From: Paraferrimonas sedimenticola
GTDB taxonomy: Bacteria > Pseudomonadota > Gammaproteobacteria > Enterobacterales > Shewanellaceae
Reading direction: 5' to 3'
DNA length: 64,000 nucleotides
Assembly (NCBI RefSeq): GCF_002282855.1
Contig: NZ_NRIR01000001.1
Span: 186,001 to 250,000, forward strand
Positions 26,446-34,949 of this stretch are shown here, one piece after another. The notes beneath the pieces are model-generated. The model was not told the DNA's origin, searched no databases, and saw nothing but the letters and a program-made list of their open reading frames with translations. Each line of letters starts with the position of its first letter. Position 1 is the stretch's first letter. The translations under genes and the position numbers were made by a program.

Positions 26446-27500
26446 ACGCCGCCCAATTTGCAACGCTTAGGTTTAAAGCGCAGGAACACTTCTTCGCCGG
26501 TTTCAATGGATTCGTAAATCGCCGAAATCAACTCCAAGCTCTTACGGCCTTGTAAACCATCAACCAAAGCAGCAGAGCCCTGATTAATGGATTCAACCAC
26601 GTGCTCGTAGTACGCCTGGTGCCCAAAGCCATATACGTTTGGCGGGTTAACCGAGAACTCGCTTAGCACTTGGTCATCGCCTTCTTGAGGCTCAAGGAAA
26701 TTCCAGGTCTTCATTTCATTGACAGCAAAACCGCCAACTTCAACAGTTCCTGTTGCGCCAAGCACCGACAAAGAGCCTTCGAGATCTTTTGGACGAGCAG
26801 CAGTAGTCGCCTCAATAACACCCAAAGCGCCATTGGTAAATTTTACGGTTACTACCGCAGTATCTTCGGTTTCGATATCGACAAGTGCGGTAGTGCTTCG
26901 AGCAAATACCGATTCGATGTCACCCATCATCCACTCTAACAAGTCGATGTGATGACTCGCTTGGTTGGTCAGAACACCGCCGTCCTGAGCCCAAGTGCCG
27001 CGCCAATCGTCTAAATCATAGTAACCCTGGTCACGACACCAACGAACTCGAACTGTACCCAGTACAAGCTTGCCAAAGCGGCCTTGCTCTAGGCTTTGAC
27101 GCAACTTTTGAACTGGTACATTGAAACGGTTCTGCTTAACAATAAACAGTCGGCAACCATGGGTGTCACAAGCACTGATCATGCGATCCGCGTCGTCTAG
27201 CGTCAGAGCCATTGGCTTCTCAACAATGATGTCTTTTCCGTAAGGCGCCAAATCAATGGTGTTCTGTGCATGCATACCTGAAGGTGTCAGCACAACAACA
27301 ACGTCAATTTGCTCGCTCTTCATCATTTGATGCAAGTCTTGGTAATAATTAACCGAGAACTTTTCAGCGATCGCTTGGGCTCTCTCAACCTTCACATCGC
27401 AAACCGCGACTAACTTTGCGCCTTCAATTATGCCGTTCCCTAGCAACTCAGAGTGGCGCTTAGCAATACGACCACACCCTACCAATGCAAAATTCAACAT
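26442..27500 (-). CDS. Gfo/Idh/MocA oxidoreductase (cassette 2)
   Basis: 352 residues. Rossmann motif FALVGCGRIAKRHSELLG at the N-terminus, EKPMALTLDDADRMI (about 96-110), and substrate-domain motifs WRGTWAQDGGVLTNQASHHIDLLEWMMG. This is closer to the WlbA/WbpB length than the cassette 1 enzyme and is expected to oxidise C3 of a UDP-sugar. Transcribed first in cassette 2: oxidoreductase, acyltransferase, aminotransferase, the same order as Bordetella wlbA-wlbB-wlbC. Confidence 0.87.
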   Translation of the reverse strand: MLNFALVGCGRIAKRHSELLGNGIIEGAKLVAVCDVKVERAQAIAEKFSVNYYQDLHQMMKSEQIDVVVVLTPSGMHAQNTIDLAPYGKDIIVEKPMALTLDDADRMISACDTHGCRLFIVKQNRFNVPVQKLRQSLEQGRFGKLVLGTVRVRWCRDQGYYDLDDWRGTWAQDGGVLTNQASHHIDLLEWMMGDIESVFARSTTALVDIETEDTAVVTVKFTNGALGVIEATTAARPKDLEGSLSVLGATGTVEVGGFAVNEMKTWNFLEPQEGDDQVLSEFSVNPPNVYGFGHQAYYEHVVESINQGSAALVDGLQGRKSLELISAIYESIETGEEVFLRFKPKRCKLGGV

Positions 27501-27525
27501 CTATCCTGACCTCGAATACAAAAAA

Positions 27526-28437
27526 TTAGGACTGTTCTTTTGACGGCATACGAAACAATGCCATCCAGATAAGTCCAATAAATAATCCAATCAAACTACC
27601 GGCTATACAGATGACAGCGCGCATAGGCTTTACTTTTCGCTCGCTTACCACTGGGGCGTCTACCACCCGAAACACGTACTCATCGCGAGCTTCGGCGAGT
27701 ACTAGCGTTTTGTAATGTTCTTCGACCATCTGAAACAGTACTGAGCGTACTTCGGCTACATTGGTCTTTTCGATCTGCTCATTGAGAAAAGCGATACTTT
27801 TGTTAGCTTCCTTAATGTCACGCAGCTTCAAATAGTCGTTTAATTCACTAACTAACAATTGAACCCAACGTTGAGCAACGATAGGAGATACATGATCAAT
27901 CCCAATGCGAACAAAACCCGAATTCAGATCTTTGTTAATACGCAGCACTTCCAAGAATTCTTTGTGGGATTCTTGCAAGGTAGGGATGGTCTGCTGAGGC
28001 CAGCTAACATCCCTCACCCATTCGCTAGAACTCGCGTCATACAAAGAATCGTCAAAGTCTAATTGGTCACTATGAGGCTGCCATCTGGGTTCAGCGAGCA
28101 ATGCCGGACGCATGTCCTCTTTATCCATAACTCGCGCAAAGAATTGGCGGGATTTCAGAATTTCTAACGCTTGCTCCGATTTGTCAGCTCCATCCCCAAG
28201 TGCACCGAGCCCTGCCATCGATGCCAACCCGCCAAATTGAGAAGCTAGTGCCCCTAGTCCTGAATTTTGTTGGCTCTCGGTTGGGAGTAATAGCGCTTCT
28301 GAGCGATATACGTTGGGTAGCCAAAGGGCGATAGCCAAAGCTATCGCCGAAAACCCGGTAATGAACCCTGCTAGGGCAAGTTTGTTTTTCCACGCTTGCT
28401 TCAAAAAGTCGTTCAAGCTAAAGACTTGTGTTGTCAC
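27526..28437 (-). CDS. Wzz/GNVR chain-length regulator-like protein
   Basis: 303 residues if translation starts at GTG 28437 (VTTQVFSLNDFLKQAWKNKL, GGA 9 nt upstream). The same frame is open back to an ATG at 28533 inside the upstream gene, but that would add 32 unlike residues. Two transmembrane helices (about residues 20-40 and near the C-terminus) flank a periplasmic domain with YRSEALLLPTES, the Wzz motif, and a Gly/Ala-rich QFGGLASMAGLGALG stretch. No cytoplasmic tyrosine-kinase domain is present. Sets chain length with the Wzy-like polymerase. Confidence 0.85.
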   Translation of the reverse strand: MTTQVFSLNDFLKQAWKNKLALAGFITGFSAIALAIALWLPNVYRSEALLLPTESQQNSGLGALASQFGGLASMAGLGALGDGADKSEQALEILKSRQFFARVMDKEDMRPALLAEPRWQPHSDQLDFDDSLYDASSSEWVRDVSWPQQTIPTLQESHKEFLEVLRINKDLNSGFVRIGIDHVSPIVAQRWVQLLVSELNDYLKLRDIKEANKSIAFLNEQIEKTNVAEVRSVLFQMVEEHYKTLVLAEARDEYVFRVVDAPVVSERKVKPMRAVICIAGSLIGLFIGLIWMALFRMPSKEQS

Positions 28438-28466
28438 GTCCAACTGTCCTTTGTTCTTAGTGCTTG

Positions 28467-31277
28467 CTACAACCGAGCAATTGTCGCCAACGCTACTGCG
28501 CTGTTGTAAATAATGGTGGTTACCTGAGTCCACAAAGTCATGTTGTCTTTGTAGGCGGTATCCAGCGGCATAATAATGGTGTCACCGGCCTGAAGCTCTT
28601 GGGACTGATTGCCAAACCAGAACGAGCGCTTGGGCAAGAACACCTCGCCATTGGCGCGAATCACGTACAAACGCTTCTCGTCGGCGCGCTCTTTAGGTCC
28701 ACCGGAGCGCAGCAAGTAATCTTCAACAGACAAACCTGGGGTGTATCTATGAGTGGTTGCGTGCTGAACTTCGCCCATTACCGCAATGGTCTCTTGAGTT
28801 GTCGGCACATACAGAACATCACCGTTCTCAAGTTGTAAGTTGGCACTCTCCAATCCACCGGAAATCGCATCAACATCAACAACCAAACGACCCACGGCTT
28901 CAAGGTTTTCGAGCTCTTCGATCATGCTCTGAGCATCGGCAAAACTAACCCAGTTGCCTTCTTGAGATACACCTCGAGTTGCTACGTCACGTCGCAGTTG
29001 ATCCGCAAGCTTTGAGATTTCTAACTGTTCTTGTTTGCGAACCGACTCGCGCACGAACACCGCGCCAGGTAGGTAACTAAAGCGGGTAAAGCCACCAGCG
29101 CGCTCAATCACGTCTTTAAGGGTTTCGCCGCGGTTAATGTTGTAAACCCCAGGGAACTTAACTTCACCGCGAATTTCTACCGTGCTGGTTTGCTGCCAGT
29201 CAGGCACGGTCAATACGGATAACTTGTCGCGACTCTTTAGCTGAATATTGTGTTGCTCGTCGCCAATCATGGCCAAGGTCAAATCTAGGCCTTGGTGAGA
29301 GATCGACGAACCCTCAGAATTGTCATTCAGTCGAGTTAACTCAGAGCGAACCACGTAAGCACTTTCTTCCAGGCCGCCTGCGGCTACCAACAAATCGGAG
29401 ACTTTAGAGTTTACCGCCAGCGGATAGACGCCTTCGTGTTTTACCTGGCCAGTAATAGCGACCAACTGAACCGGCTGACCATGGCGAGACTGGCTTTGAA
29501 TTTTTGCCAGAACAGGAAATAACAACTCTTTTCGGCTAAGGTTGCCCGATAGTGCAATCAGCTCTTCATCGTTAAACAGGTTAAACAGCATTTTGCTAAC
29601 CTGATTTTTCAACAAGTCGGCTTCGTCCTGCTGAGCTTGCTCTTCGTCCGATAGGCTCACACCGCCCAATTCGCGACGTTCGGTAAGGCGATTCTCTTGC
29701 AACTCGTTAAAGCCAACATTAAACATGTCAGAGGTAAGTAATGGATTACTGCTTATAGCCTCGTGCTCGTCCAAGCGGAATTGAACCAATTTGTTCAACT
29801 CGTTGCGCGCGAGCGTGGCGTCTGAGTAGTTAAACACCATTAACTTATCGCGGGCACGAAGCTCGATATTAGAGACTGAATTTGGCTTAGTGATCGCATC
29901 GCCCAAGTTCACTTGGTGAACTTCAATATCGCCACGGTCGTTAATTTGACGCAGAACAATCGCGTAATCCAAATCGGCTGATACCGCTAAGTCGTCCCAA
30001 AGCGACGGGATAATGCCGTTAACTCTAAGCCCTGGATACCACTGATAGTGACCAGGACGGGTGACAGCCCCCACAAGAGTAATGGCGTTGTCGTAGCGGC
30101 TTGAAGCCGACTGAACTCGAATCACGTCACCGTCTCTTGCAAGCTGGCGCTTGGCTGTATCAGAGGTGAAGTCAACGCTGATAACGCTTTTCAAACTGCC
30201 CGGGTTGTATCGCTCGACGCTAGAAGACTTTGGATAGGCGCCAGCAGTTAATCCACCGGCAACGGCAATGGCATCGGCAAAGGTCTCTTTGCCTTTTAAT
30301 TCGTAAATCGCTGGGCGACGCACTTCACCGCCAACCGACACCAACTTACCGACCGGCGGAATAAAGACCACATCACCCGAGTGCAGCCTGGCATCGTTAG
30401 AGGCGTCTCCACGCACCAACAAGTCATACAAATCAAACTCGGTTACTAATTGGCCGCGGCGCTTGAGTTGAATGTTACGAAGCGAGCCGATGTCATTAAT
30501 GCCGCCGGCGACAAATAACGCCTGTGTTATGGTCGACAGAGATGACACGGTATAGGCGCCTGGTTTATTGGCATCACCGGCAATAAAGATACGAATCGAC
30601 TTGAGCTCACCTAGGGTGACTAACGCTTCAACGCCAATGATTTGCTGCTTAACGCGTTTAGCGATGACAGCACGGGCTTCGGTGAAGCTAAGCCCGGCAA
30701 CCGAAATTGGCCCTAGCTGTGGAAATACCACCTGGCCTTCGCGGTTAACCTGCAGGCTGTACTCTTGGTTATCTTTACCGTACATCTGAACCTCGACCAC
30801 ATCGCCTGGACCCAGTACATAATCTGTGGGCACCGGAATGTCGCCTGGCGTTAGCATGGCTGAGTTGGCTTGCTCAAATAGGTCATAACCAAAACGTTTT
30901 AAGGTTTTGTCTTCAATCGCTTTTTCTTTTTCTTGCAGCTCTTCGAGACGGCGAACCAGCTCATAGCTTGGCAACGCATTTAGGTCTTCTTCTTCCTCAA
31001 CCATAGGCATTGGCTGAGACAATTGAGACTGATTATCTATGCTTTGATTTGTGCTTGAACCACCGCCTTGCATCATCTGTTGCAAAGTTCTGGGATCAAT
31101 GCCGTATTGGCGAGCGAGTTGTTGTTGTTGAGCCGGTGGCAGCTGCTTGAACTGCTCTAGCATTTGAGGAGAGATATTCATTTGGGCGCTTGCAAAACCA
31201 CTAGACGCAAGTACGAAAAAGCCCATGGCAACCGAGCGAATGCCGGCTATCCAACGATTGTTTTTTATTGTCAGCAC
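28467..31277 (-). CDS. SLBB-domain polysaccharide export protein (Wza-like, large)
   Basis: 936 residues, far larger than Wza (about 380). Signal peptide to about residue 31 (FVLASSGFASA) and no lipobox cysteine, unlike Wza. After a Gln/Pro-rich region (FKQLPPAQQQQLARQYGIDP, about 43-62) comes the polysaccharide export domain YVLGPGDVVEVQMYGKDNQE (about 153-172), then multiple SLBB repeats (GDANKPGAYTVSS, GAVTRPGHYQW, GQVKHEGVYPL, GEVKFPGVYNI, GEVQHATTHRYTP). Probably a periplasmic/outer-membrane conduit. The start is a GTG with TAAGGG 7 nt upstream. First gene of the 14.6-kb operon. Confidence 0.92.
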   Translation of the reverse strand: MLTIKNNRWIAGIRSVAMGFFVLASSGFASAQMNISPQMLEQFKQLPPAQQQQLARQYGIDPRTLQQMMQGGGSSTNQSIDNQSQLSQPMPMVEEEEDLNALPSYELVRRLEELQEKEKAIEDKTLKRFGYDLFEQANSAMLTPGDIPVPTDYVLGPGDVVEVQMYGKDNQEYSLQVNREGQVVFPQLGPISVAGLSFTEARAVIAKRVKQQIIGVEALVTLGELKSIRIFIAGDANKPGAYTVSSLSTITQALFVAGGINDIGSLRNIQLKRRGQLVTEFDLYDLLVRGDASNDARLHSGDVVFIPPVGKLVSVGGEVRRPAIYELKGKETFADAIAVAGGLTAGAYPKSSSVERYNPGSLKSVISVDFTSDTAKRQLARDGDVIRVQSASSRYDNAITLVGAVTRPGHYQWYPGLRVNGIIPSLWDDLAVSADLDYAIVLRQINDRGDIEVHQVNLGDAITKPNSVSNIELRARDKLMVFNYSDATLARNELNKLVQFRLDEHEAISSNPLLTSDMFNVGFNELQENRLTERRELGGVSLSDEEQAQQDEADLLKNQVSKMLFNLFNDEELIALSGNLSRKELLFPVLAKIQSQSRHGQPVQLVAITGQVKHEGVYPLAVNSKVSDLLVAAGGLEESAYVVRSELTRLNDNSEGSSISHQGLDLTLAMIGDEQHNIQLKSRDKLSVLTVPDWQQTSTVEIRGEVKFPGVYNINRGETLKDVIERAGGFTRFSYLPGAVFVRESVRKQEQLEISKLADQLRRDVATRGVSQEGNWVSFADAQSMIEELENLEAVGRLVVDVDAISGGLESANLQLENGDVLYVPTTQETIAVMGEVQHATTHRYTPGLSVEDYLLRSGGPKERADEKRLYVIRANGEVFLPKRSFWFGNQSQELQAGDTIIMPLDTAYKDNMTLWTQVTTIIYNSAVALATIARL

Positions 31278-31328
31278 GCTGAAACCCTTAGGGAAAAACT
31301 TCCTGTCCCTGTATTAACACCTGCAACA

Positions 31329-31342
31329 GGCACTACCCTGCC
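31329..31342 (-). promoter_or_regulatory. Possible ops-like pause/RfaH element in the export-gene leader
   Basis: On the minus strand GGCA-GGGTAG-TGCC forms a 4-bp stem displaying GGTAG, about 52 nt before the GTG of the export gene. RfaH recruiting ops elements expose a GGTAG-containing hairpin, but the full consensus GGCGGTAGCGTG is not met. Weak candidate. Confidence 0.25.
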
Positions 31343-31420
31343 GCTTCCGTGGCGCTCAATTAATTATTACGACCATCTTACAATTAGATTGAAGCCGAGT
31401 TTACCGTGATGCACTTCATG

Positions 31421-31438
31421 TCACAAGTGAACTTGTGA
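31421..31438. promoter_or_regulatory. Operator-like inverted repeat upstream of the export operon
   Basis: TCACAAGT and ACTTGTGA, perfect 8-bp arms with a 2-bp spacer, about 145 bp before the export gene. Two further GTGACA/TGTCA words follow. The rest of the 310-bp gap (31278-31587) contains no gene that I can see. The bound protein is unknown. Confidence 0.4.
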
Positions 31439-31587
31439 GGATTTTGGTGTGACACAGCTCGCTGTCATTCTTTTCTTTTGGAAAGTGGACATGGTTAGCT
31501 GCGCCATCGGATAACGCAACTTACTGTATAAGCTAAACGCATTGGAATTTTCACACTCTGTTGCGCTTTGAAGAACCGCAATTAGGT

Positions 31588-32385
31588 TTATTTCAGCAAA
31601 CTAAGAGCTTGATCACAGATACACTGGATGACATCGCGGTCTTGCCAATAGGCCATGTGGCTTAGTGGACTCCAGCCGTTGGTGACTCCGCCTACGTGAG
31701 TGGGATAATCCTCTACCCACTTAAAACTTGGCCCCAACTGCCTCACCGGCCACCCCAGCACATCATCCGGATCGTACAGATTCAGCCAACGCATCGCCTC
31801 ATTCGGTCGAGTAAAACACTCCCGACGCTCAAGCCCACTAACAAACAACGGAATGTTACACCCAAGGGTCACCATCGATGCCAAACTGCGTAAACGAACA
31901 AACTCACAAGCCTTGTCATCCAAAACCCCAACCGCTTTGCACAACGCCTCATCATGGGTCAAATCCCAACAGTAGTTACTAAACACCTGACACCCCAGCG
32001 AGTGCGCCACCACAATCACAGGCTTGGCTTCACCACCCAAAGCATCATAGGCCGCTAGTAAACTCTGGCTAATGCGCTGTTGAACCGCATCATATTGCCC
32101 CCGGTTGCGATGGGCGCTGTACTCTAATGACGCTGCATCACCCAACGAGTACAACAAAAACTGACGTAAAGCCTCGAAATCTAACCGATTAGTCGGCTCA
32201 GCCTTCATCGCCTCCCACAAAGTCTGCTGTGGACCTTGCAATAAATCAGCGTAATAGATGGGATGAAAGTAGACCTGCTCCCAAGCCAAGCCCAATCGCT
32301 CTGCCAAGGCGTGTTCTAGATCTTTGGAATAGTCACGGGTCTGATTGCCCATGCCATGTAAGGTTAAAATAGCAATCTGTTTCAT
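31588..32385 (-). CDS. Alpha/beta-hydrolase fold protein (lipase-like)
   Basis: 265 residues from ATG 32385 (MKQIAILTLHGMGNQTRDYS), preceded by a strong AAGGAGG; the earlier in-frame start is above that site. LHGMGNQ is an oxyanion-hole type motif, and VVAHSLGCQVF (about 137-147) is the nucleophile elbow (Ser in AHSLG). A late His (SHMAYW) could complete the triad. No signal peptide. Not linked in function to the polysaccharide genes as far as I can see. Confidence 0.8.
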   Translation of the reverse strand: MKQIAILTLHGMGNQTRDYSKDLEHALAERLGLAWEQVYFHPIYYADLLQGPQQTLWEAMKAEPTNRLDFEALRQFLLYSLGDAASLEYSAHRNRGQYDAVQQRISQSLLAAYDALGGEAKPVIVVAHSLGCQVFSNYCWDLTHDEALCKAVGVLDDKACEFVRLRSLASMVTLGCNIPLFVSGLERRECFTRPNEAMRWLNLYDPDDVLGWPVRQLGPSFKWVEDYPTHVGGVTNGWSPLSHMAYWQDRDVIQCICDQALSLLK

Positions 32386-32567
32386 AACACCTCCTTGTGT
32401 CATGTTGTAGCAAAGTAGTTAGCCAGTAGCCGTTACCACAGTGATAATCAGTGCAAGTCTTTACTGACTGCGCTGAGCTTATTAAAAAGCAAAAGCCAAT
32501 TTAAGACGCTACCAAACTCGGATGGGATTTTCGACCTTTGCGCGTGCCCCGGATTCTGTGTGTCTAA

Positions 32568-32598
32568 AACGAAAAAGGATGCCGTTAAGGCATCCTCT
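32568..32598 (-). terminator. Terminator of the first wecA-like gene
   Basis: GGATGCC and GGCATCC form a 7-bp stem; on the minus strand it is followed by TTTTTCGTTTT. Confidence 0.78.
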
Positions 32599-32625
32599 CA
32601 TTTTTTGTCGATTGGTAAACCAAGC

Positions 32626-33783
32626 CTAGGCCGCTTTATCCAAATTAGGTTTTACACCAGTTGCCGGCGCTTCAAACTCATGAGTCTTAGCCAAAGGCTT
32701 AACCAAGCCCAATTTGCGAAAGACAACTAATATGCGCCAAATGTGCGACAGGCTGAAATTGTAAAAGGCAAAGATCCCCAAGAAGACCAACAGCATAACC
32801 CCTTGCGGCACACCACTGACTTCCATGGTGACACCAATCCCAGTAATCACAAACGAGCCCAGAGTCATTAACGCCAAGGTTTGACGAGAATCAAAACCGG
32901 CACGCATAAAGATGTGGTGCAAATGGTCGCGATCGGGCCTTAGCGGCGACTGCCCCTTACGCACTCGGCGCAGCATAATACCAACCATGTCCATTACCGG
33001 CATAGCCACAAAGAACAACGCCAACACCGGAGAGAAAGCAGCACTTCCACCTTGGGTACCACGCGCCAACAACCAAATAAGACTAAAGCCAATGAACATG
33101 CTGCCCGCATCACCCATAAACACGCGGCGATGGTTACCTAACAGTTCCAAGTTAAACATCAAGTAAGGGAGTAGCACAGCAACGAACAATAAGCAGAACC
33201 AAAACAGAAAATGACCGCCTAGCGCGAACATAAAGCCAAGGCCAAGAAAAGCACTAACTGCCATACCACCAATTAGTCCATCGATACCATCGACCATGTT
33301 GTAAGCGTTAATCGCGAATACCACAGCAAGCAGAGTAAATAGGTAGCCAAAGCCCCCCATGGACACGCTGCCAAAACTGAACGCACCAAAATCGAGTAAA
33401 GCACCTAGCTCAATGATTACCGCACCGGAGCCGAACATCATTACTACGGCTGCCAAAGCTTGTGCACCGAGCCGAGCTCGCACACTTAAGTCGAGCTTGT
33501 CATCAATGGCGCCAATTAATACTAGTAGGCCCGAACTGCCATAAAATAGCGCGGCATTGTACCAAGGGAATTCTGCGATATAAGTGAGCGCGAGACCACC
33601 GACTAAAACGCCAGTGAATACCGCCAATCCACCAACCAGTGGCACGGCACCGGCGTGATGCTTACGATGATCTGGCTTGTCGACCAAGCCGATAGAGAGA
33701 GCCAACTTGCGCAAGGCTGTTAGCGTAAGAAAAGAACCCAAAAAACTGCACAGCAATATTGCTGCGATTAGTGCCGTATCCAT
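32626..33783 (-). CDS. wecA: WecA-type undecaprenyl-phosphate sugar-1-phosphate transferase (copy 1)
   Basis: Polytopic phosphoglycosyl transferase that puts GlcNAc-1-P (or a similar sugar phosphate) on undecaprenyl phosphate. 385 residues from ATG 33783 (MDTALIAAILLCSFLGSFLT), about 11 helices. Motifs: DKPDHRKHHAGAVPLVGG, IGAIDDKLDL (Asp pair), NAYNMVDGIDGLIGG, LGNHRRVFMGDAGSMFIGF, and the WecA-specific RPDRDHLHHIFMRAGF. It lies 1.2 kb from a paralogue (34950-36065) in the same orientation. Monocistronic with its own terminator. Confidence 0.9.
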   Translation of the reverse strand: MDTALIAAILLCSFLGSFLTLTALRKLALSIGLVDKPDHRKHHAGAVPLVGGLAVFTGVLVGGLALTYIAEFPWYNAALFYGSSGLLVLIGAIDDKLDLSVRARLGAQALAAVVMMFGSGAVIIELGALLDFGAFSFGSVSMGGFGYLFTLLAVVFAINAYNMVDGIDGLIGGMAVSAFLGLGFMFALGGHFLFWFCLLFVAVLLPYLMFNLELLGNHRRVFMGDAGSMFIGFSLIWLLARGTQGGSAAFSPVLALFFVAMPVMDMVGIMLRRVRKGQSPLRPDRDHLHHIFMRAGFDSRQTLALMTLGSFVITGIGVTMEVSGVPQGVMLLVFLGIFAFYNFSLSHIWRILVVFRKLGLVKPLAKTHEFEAPATGVKPNLDKAA

Positions 33784-33792
33784 GGTGCCCAC

Positions 33793-34272
33793 CCATCTTC
33801 CATAACGGTTTTCAACAATCCTGCTTTAGCACTTGAGACGGCTCACGCGGTTGCGTGACTCAAAGAAAGCATCGGAGAGTATACGCCTCAAATGAAAATT
33901 GGCAAAATTTTGACAGGTGAAAATGACAAAAAAGTGACAGACATAGAAGCATTAACGATAGCCGAAGGCTACCATTTGCGCTTAAGAGGTAGTGGGTTTA
34001 CAGATTGGTTAATGAGCTACAAATAGATAATAATCCGCTGTTCGCAGGGAGAGCTTTTTTAGAACTCAAACAGGCTAGATTTAATCCTCATCATCCGCTG
34101 CCCCCATCTGACCACAGCCCTTGCCAACGTTTTTTTTAATAACGCCTGTCGTACAAACGAAAAACACCCGATCTCGCGGCACTTTTAATCCGGCTTAAAC
34201 GTGGCGTTTCACTATAAAAAGGCTTAGCATGCTCACGTAATTCACGTTTTACTCAAGGTAACTAAAAACAGA
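33793..34272. other. Gap between wecA copy 1 and the lipoprotein gene
   Basis: About 480 bp. Holds a TATAAA -10-like box near 34213 that probably serves the lipoprotein gene, and an AT-rich stretch of GTGACA/TTGACA words at 33905-33940. A 44-codon frame is listed separately. Nothing else recognised. Confidence 0.5.
33892..34026 (+). CDS. Possible 44-residue small protein
   Basis: ATG 33892 to TAG 34026, starting MKIGKILTGENDKKVTDIEA. GGAGAG lies 12 nt upstream, a little far. Mixed hydrophilic composition, no membrane helix, no family recognised. Could be chance in an otherwise gene-free gap. Confidence 0.25.
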   Translation: MKIGKILTGENDKKVTDIEALTIAEGYHLRLRGSGFTDWLMSYK

Positions 34273-34875
34273 ATGAAAAAAGCTTGTTTGTATCTACCCG
34301 CTCTGCTGTTGCTCAGTGCCTGCTCCAATCCAAAATCCAACTCTACACCCACTCCACCAGAGCCACCGACACAGCCTGGCCCTGAAGTTGATCGAAATGG
34401 ATTTCCAAAAGGCTGCGCCAATGACCATTGGTACGAAACTATTGGTCACTCAACAACCATTGATTATCGATTTTGGTCTCACTCCCTTCCGCCTGTATAC
34501 GATCGTGACGGCAATCCAGCCTTTGGCAGAAATATGTGCGATACGACTTTTTTCTCGGCAAATGTAGGTAGGGATAATGACGAGCCTTCCTTCTACCAAG
34601 GGGTAGAAACTGGCAAGGCTTTTTACGGTGGAGAAGCGGTTGAAACCGATTTAAGATGGGCTGTAACGGTAATGTCTACCGGGCATTGGTTACGAGTATT
34701 CGATGTGCAAAGAAGTCTTATTTTCTCAGTAACCAAACTGAATAATGGCAAGTATGATGGCAACCGCTCACCCAGTGAATACATTCCATCTTTGGACATG
34801 ACGATAGATGAAGTTTGGGAGAAGTATTATCGCTCTCCTGATTATGTCAAAAAATTATTGGATTCCTCGCTTTAG
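34273..34875 (+). CDS. Predicted lipoprotein of unknown function
   Basis: 200 residues. Signal peptide with lipobox LLLLSAC (Cys about 17), followed by Ser-Asn and a Pro/Thr-rich linker (TPTPPEPPTQPGPEVD, about 26-41) that would hold the folded part away from the membrane. The globular part has three cysteines and many aromatic residues (CANDHWYETIGHSTTIDYRFW) but no motif that I recognise. Transcribed against the two wecA genes that flank it; a passenger in the polysaccharide region or a surface protein. Confidence 0.8.
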   Translation: MKKACLYLPALLLLSACSNPKSNSTPTPPEPPTQPGPEVDRNGFPKGCANDHWYETIGHSTTIDYRFWSHSLPPVYDRDGNPAFGRNMCDTTFFSANVGRDNDEPSFYQGVETGKAFYGGEAVETDLRWAVTVMSTGHWLRVFDVQRSLIFSVTKLNNGKYDGNRSPSEYIPSLDMTIDEVWEKYYRSPDYVKKLLDSSL

Positions 34876-34904
34876 CCTGAGCAGCACAAAATCCACAAAC
34901 GAAA

Positions 34905-34930
34905 AAAGCAGCTAGATAGCTGCTTTATTT
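34905..34930. terminator. Bidirectional terminator between the lipoprotein gene and wecA copy 2
   Basis: AAAGCAGCT and AGCTGCTTT, perfect 9-bp arms around AGAT; TATTTGT follows on plus and TTTCGTTTG on minus. Confidence 0.78.
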
Positions 34931-34949
34931 GTATCAACGAAATTGCATC

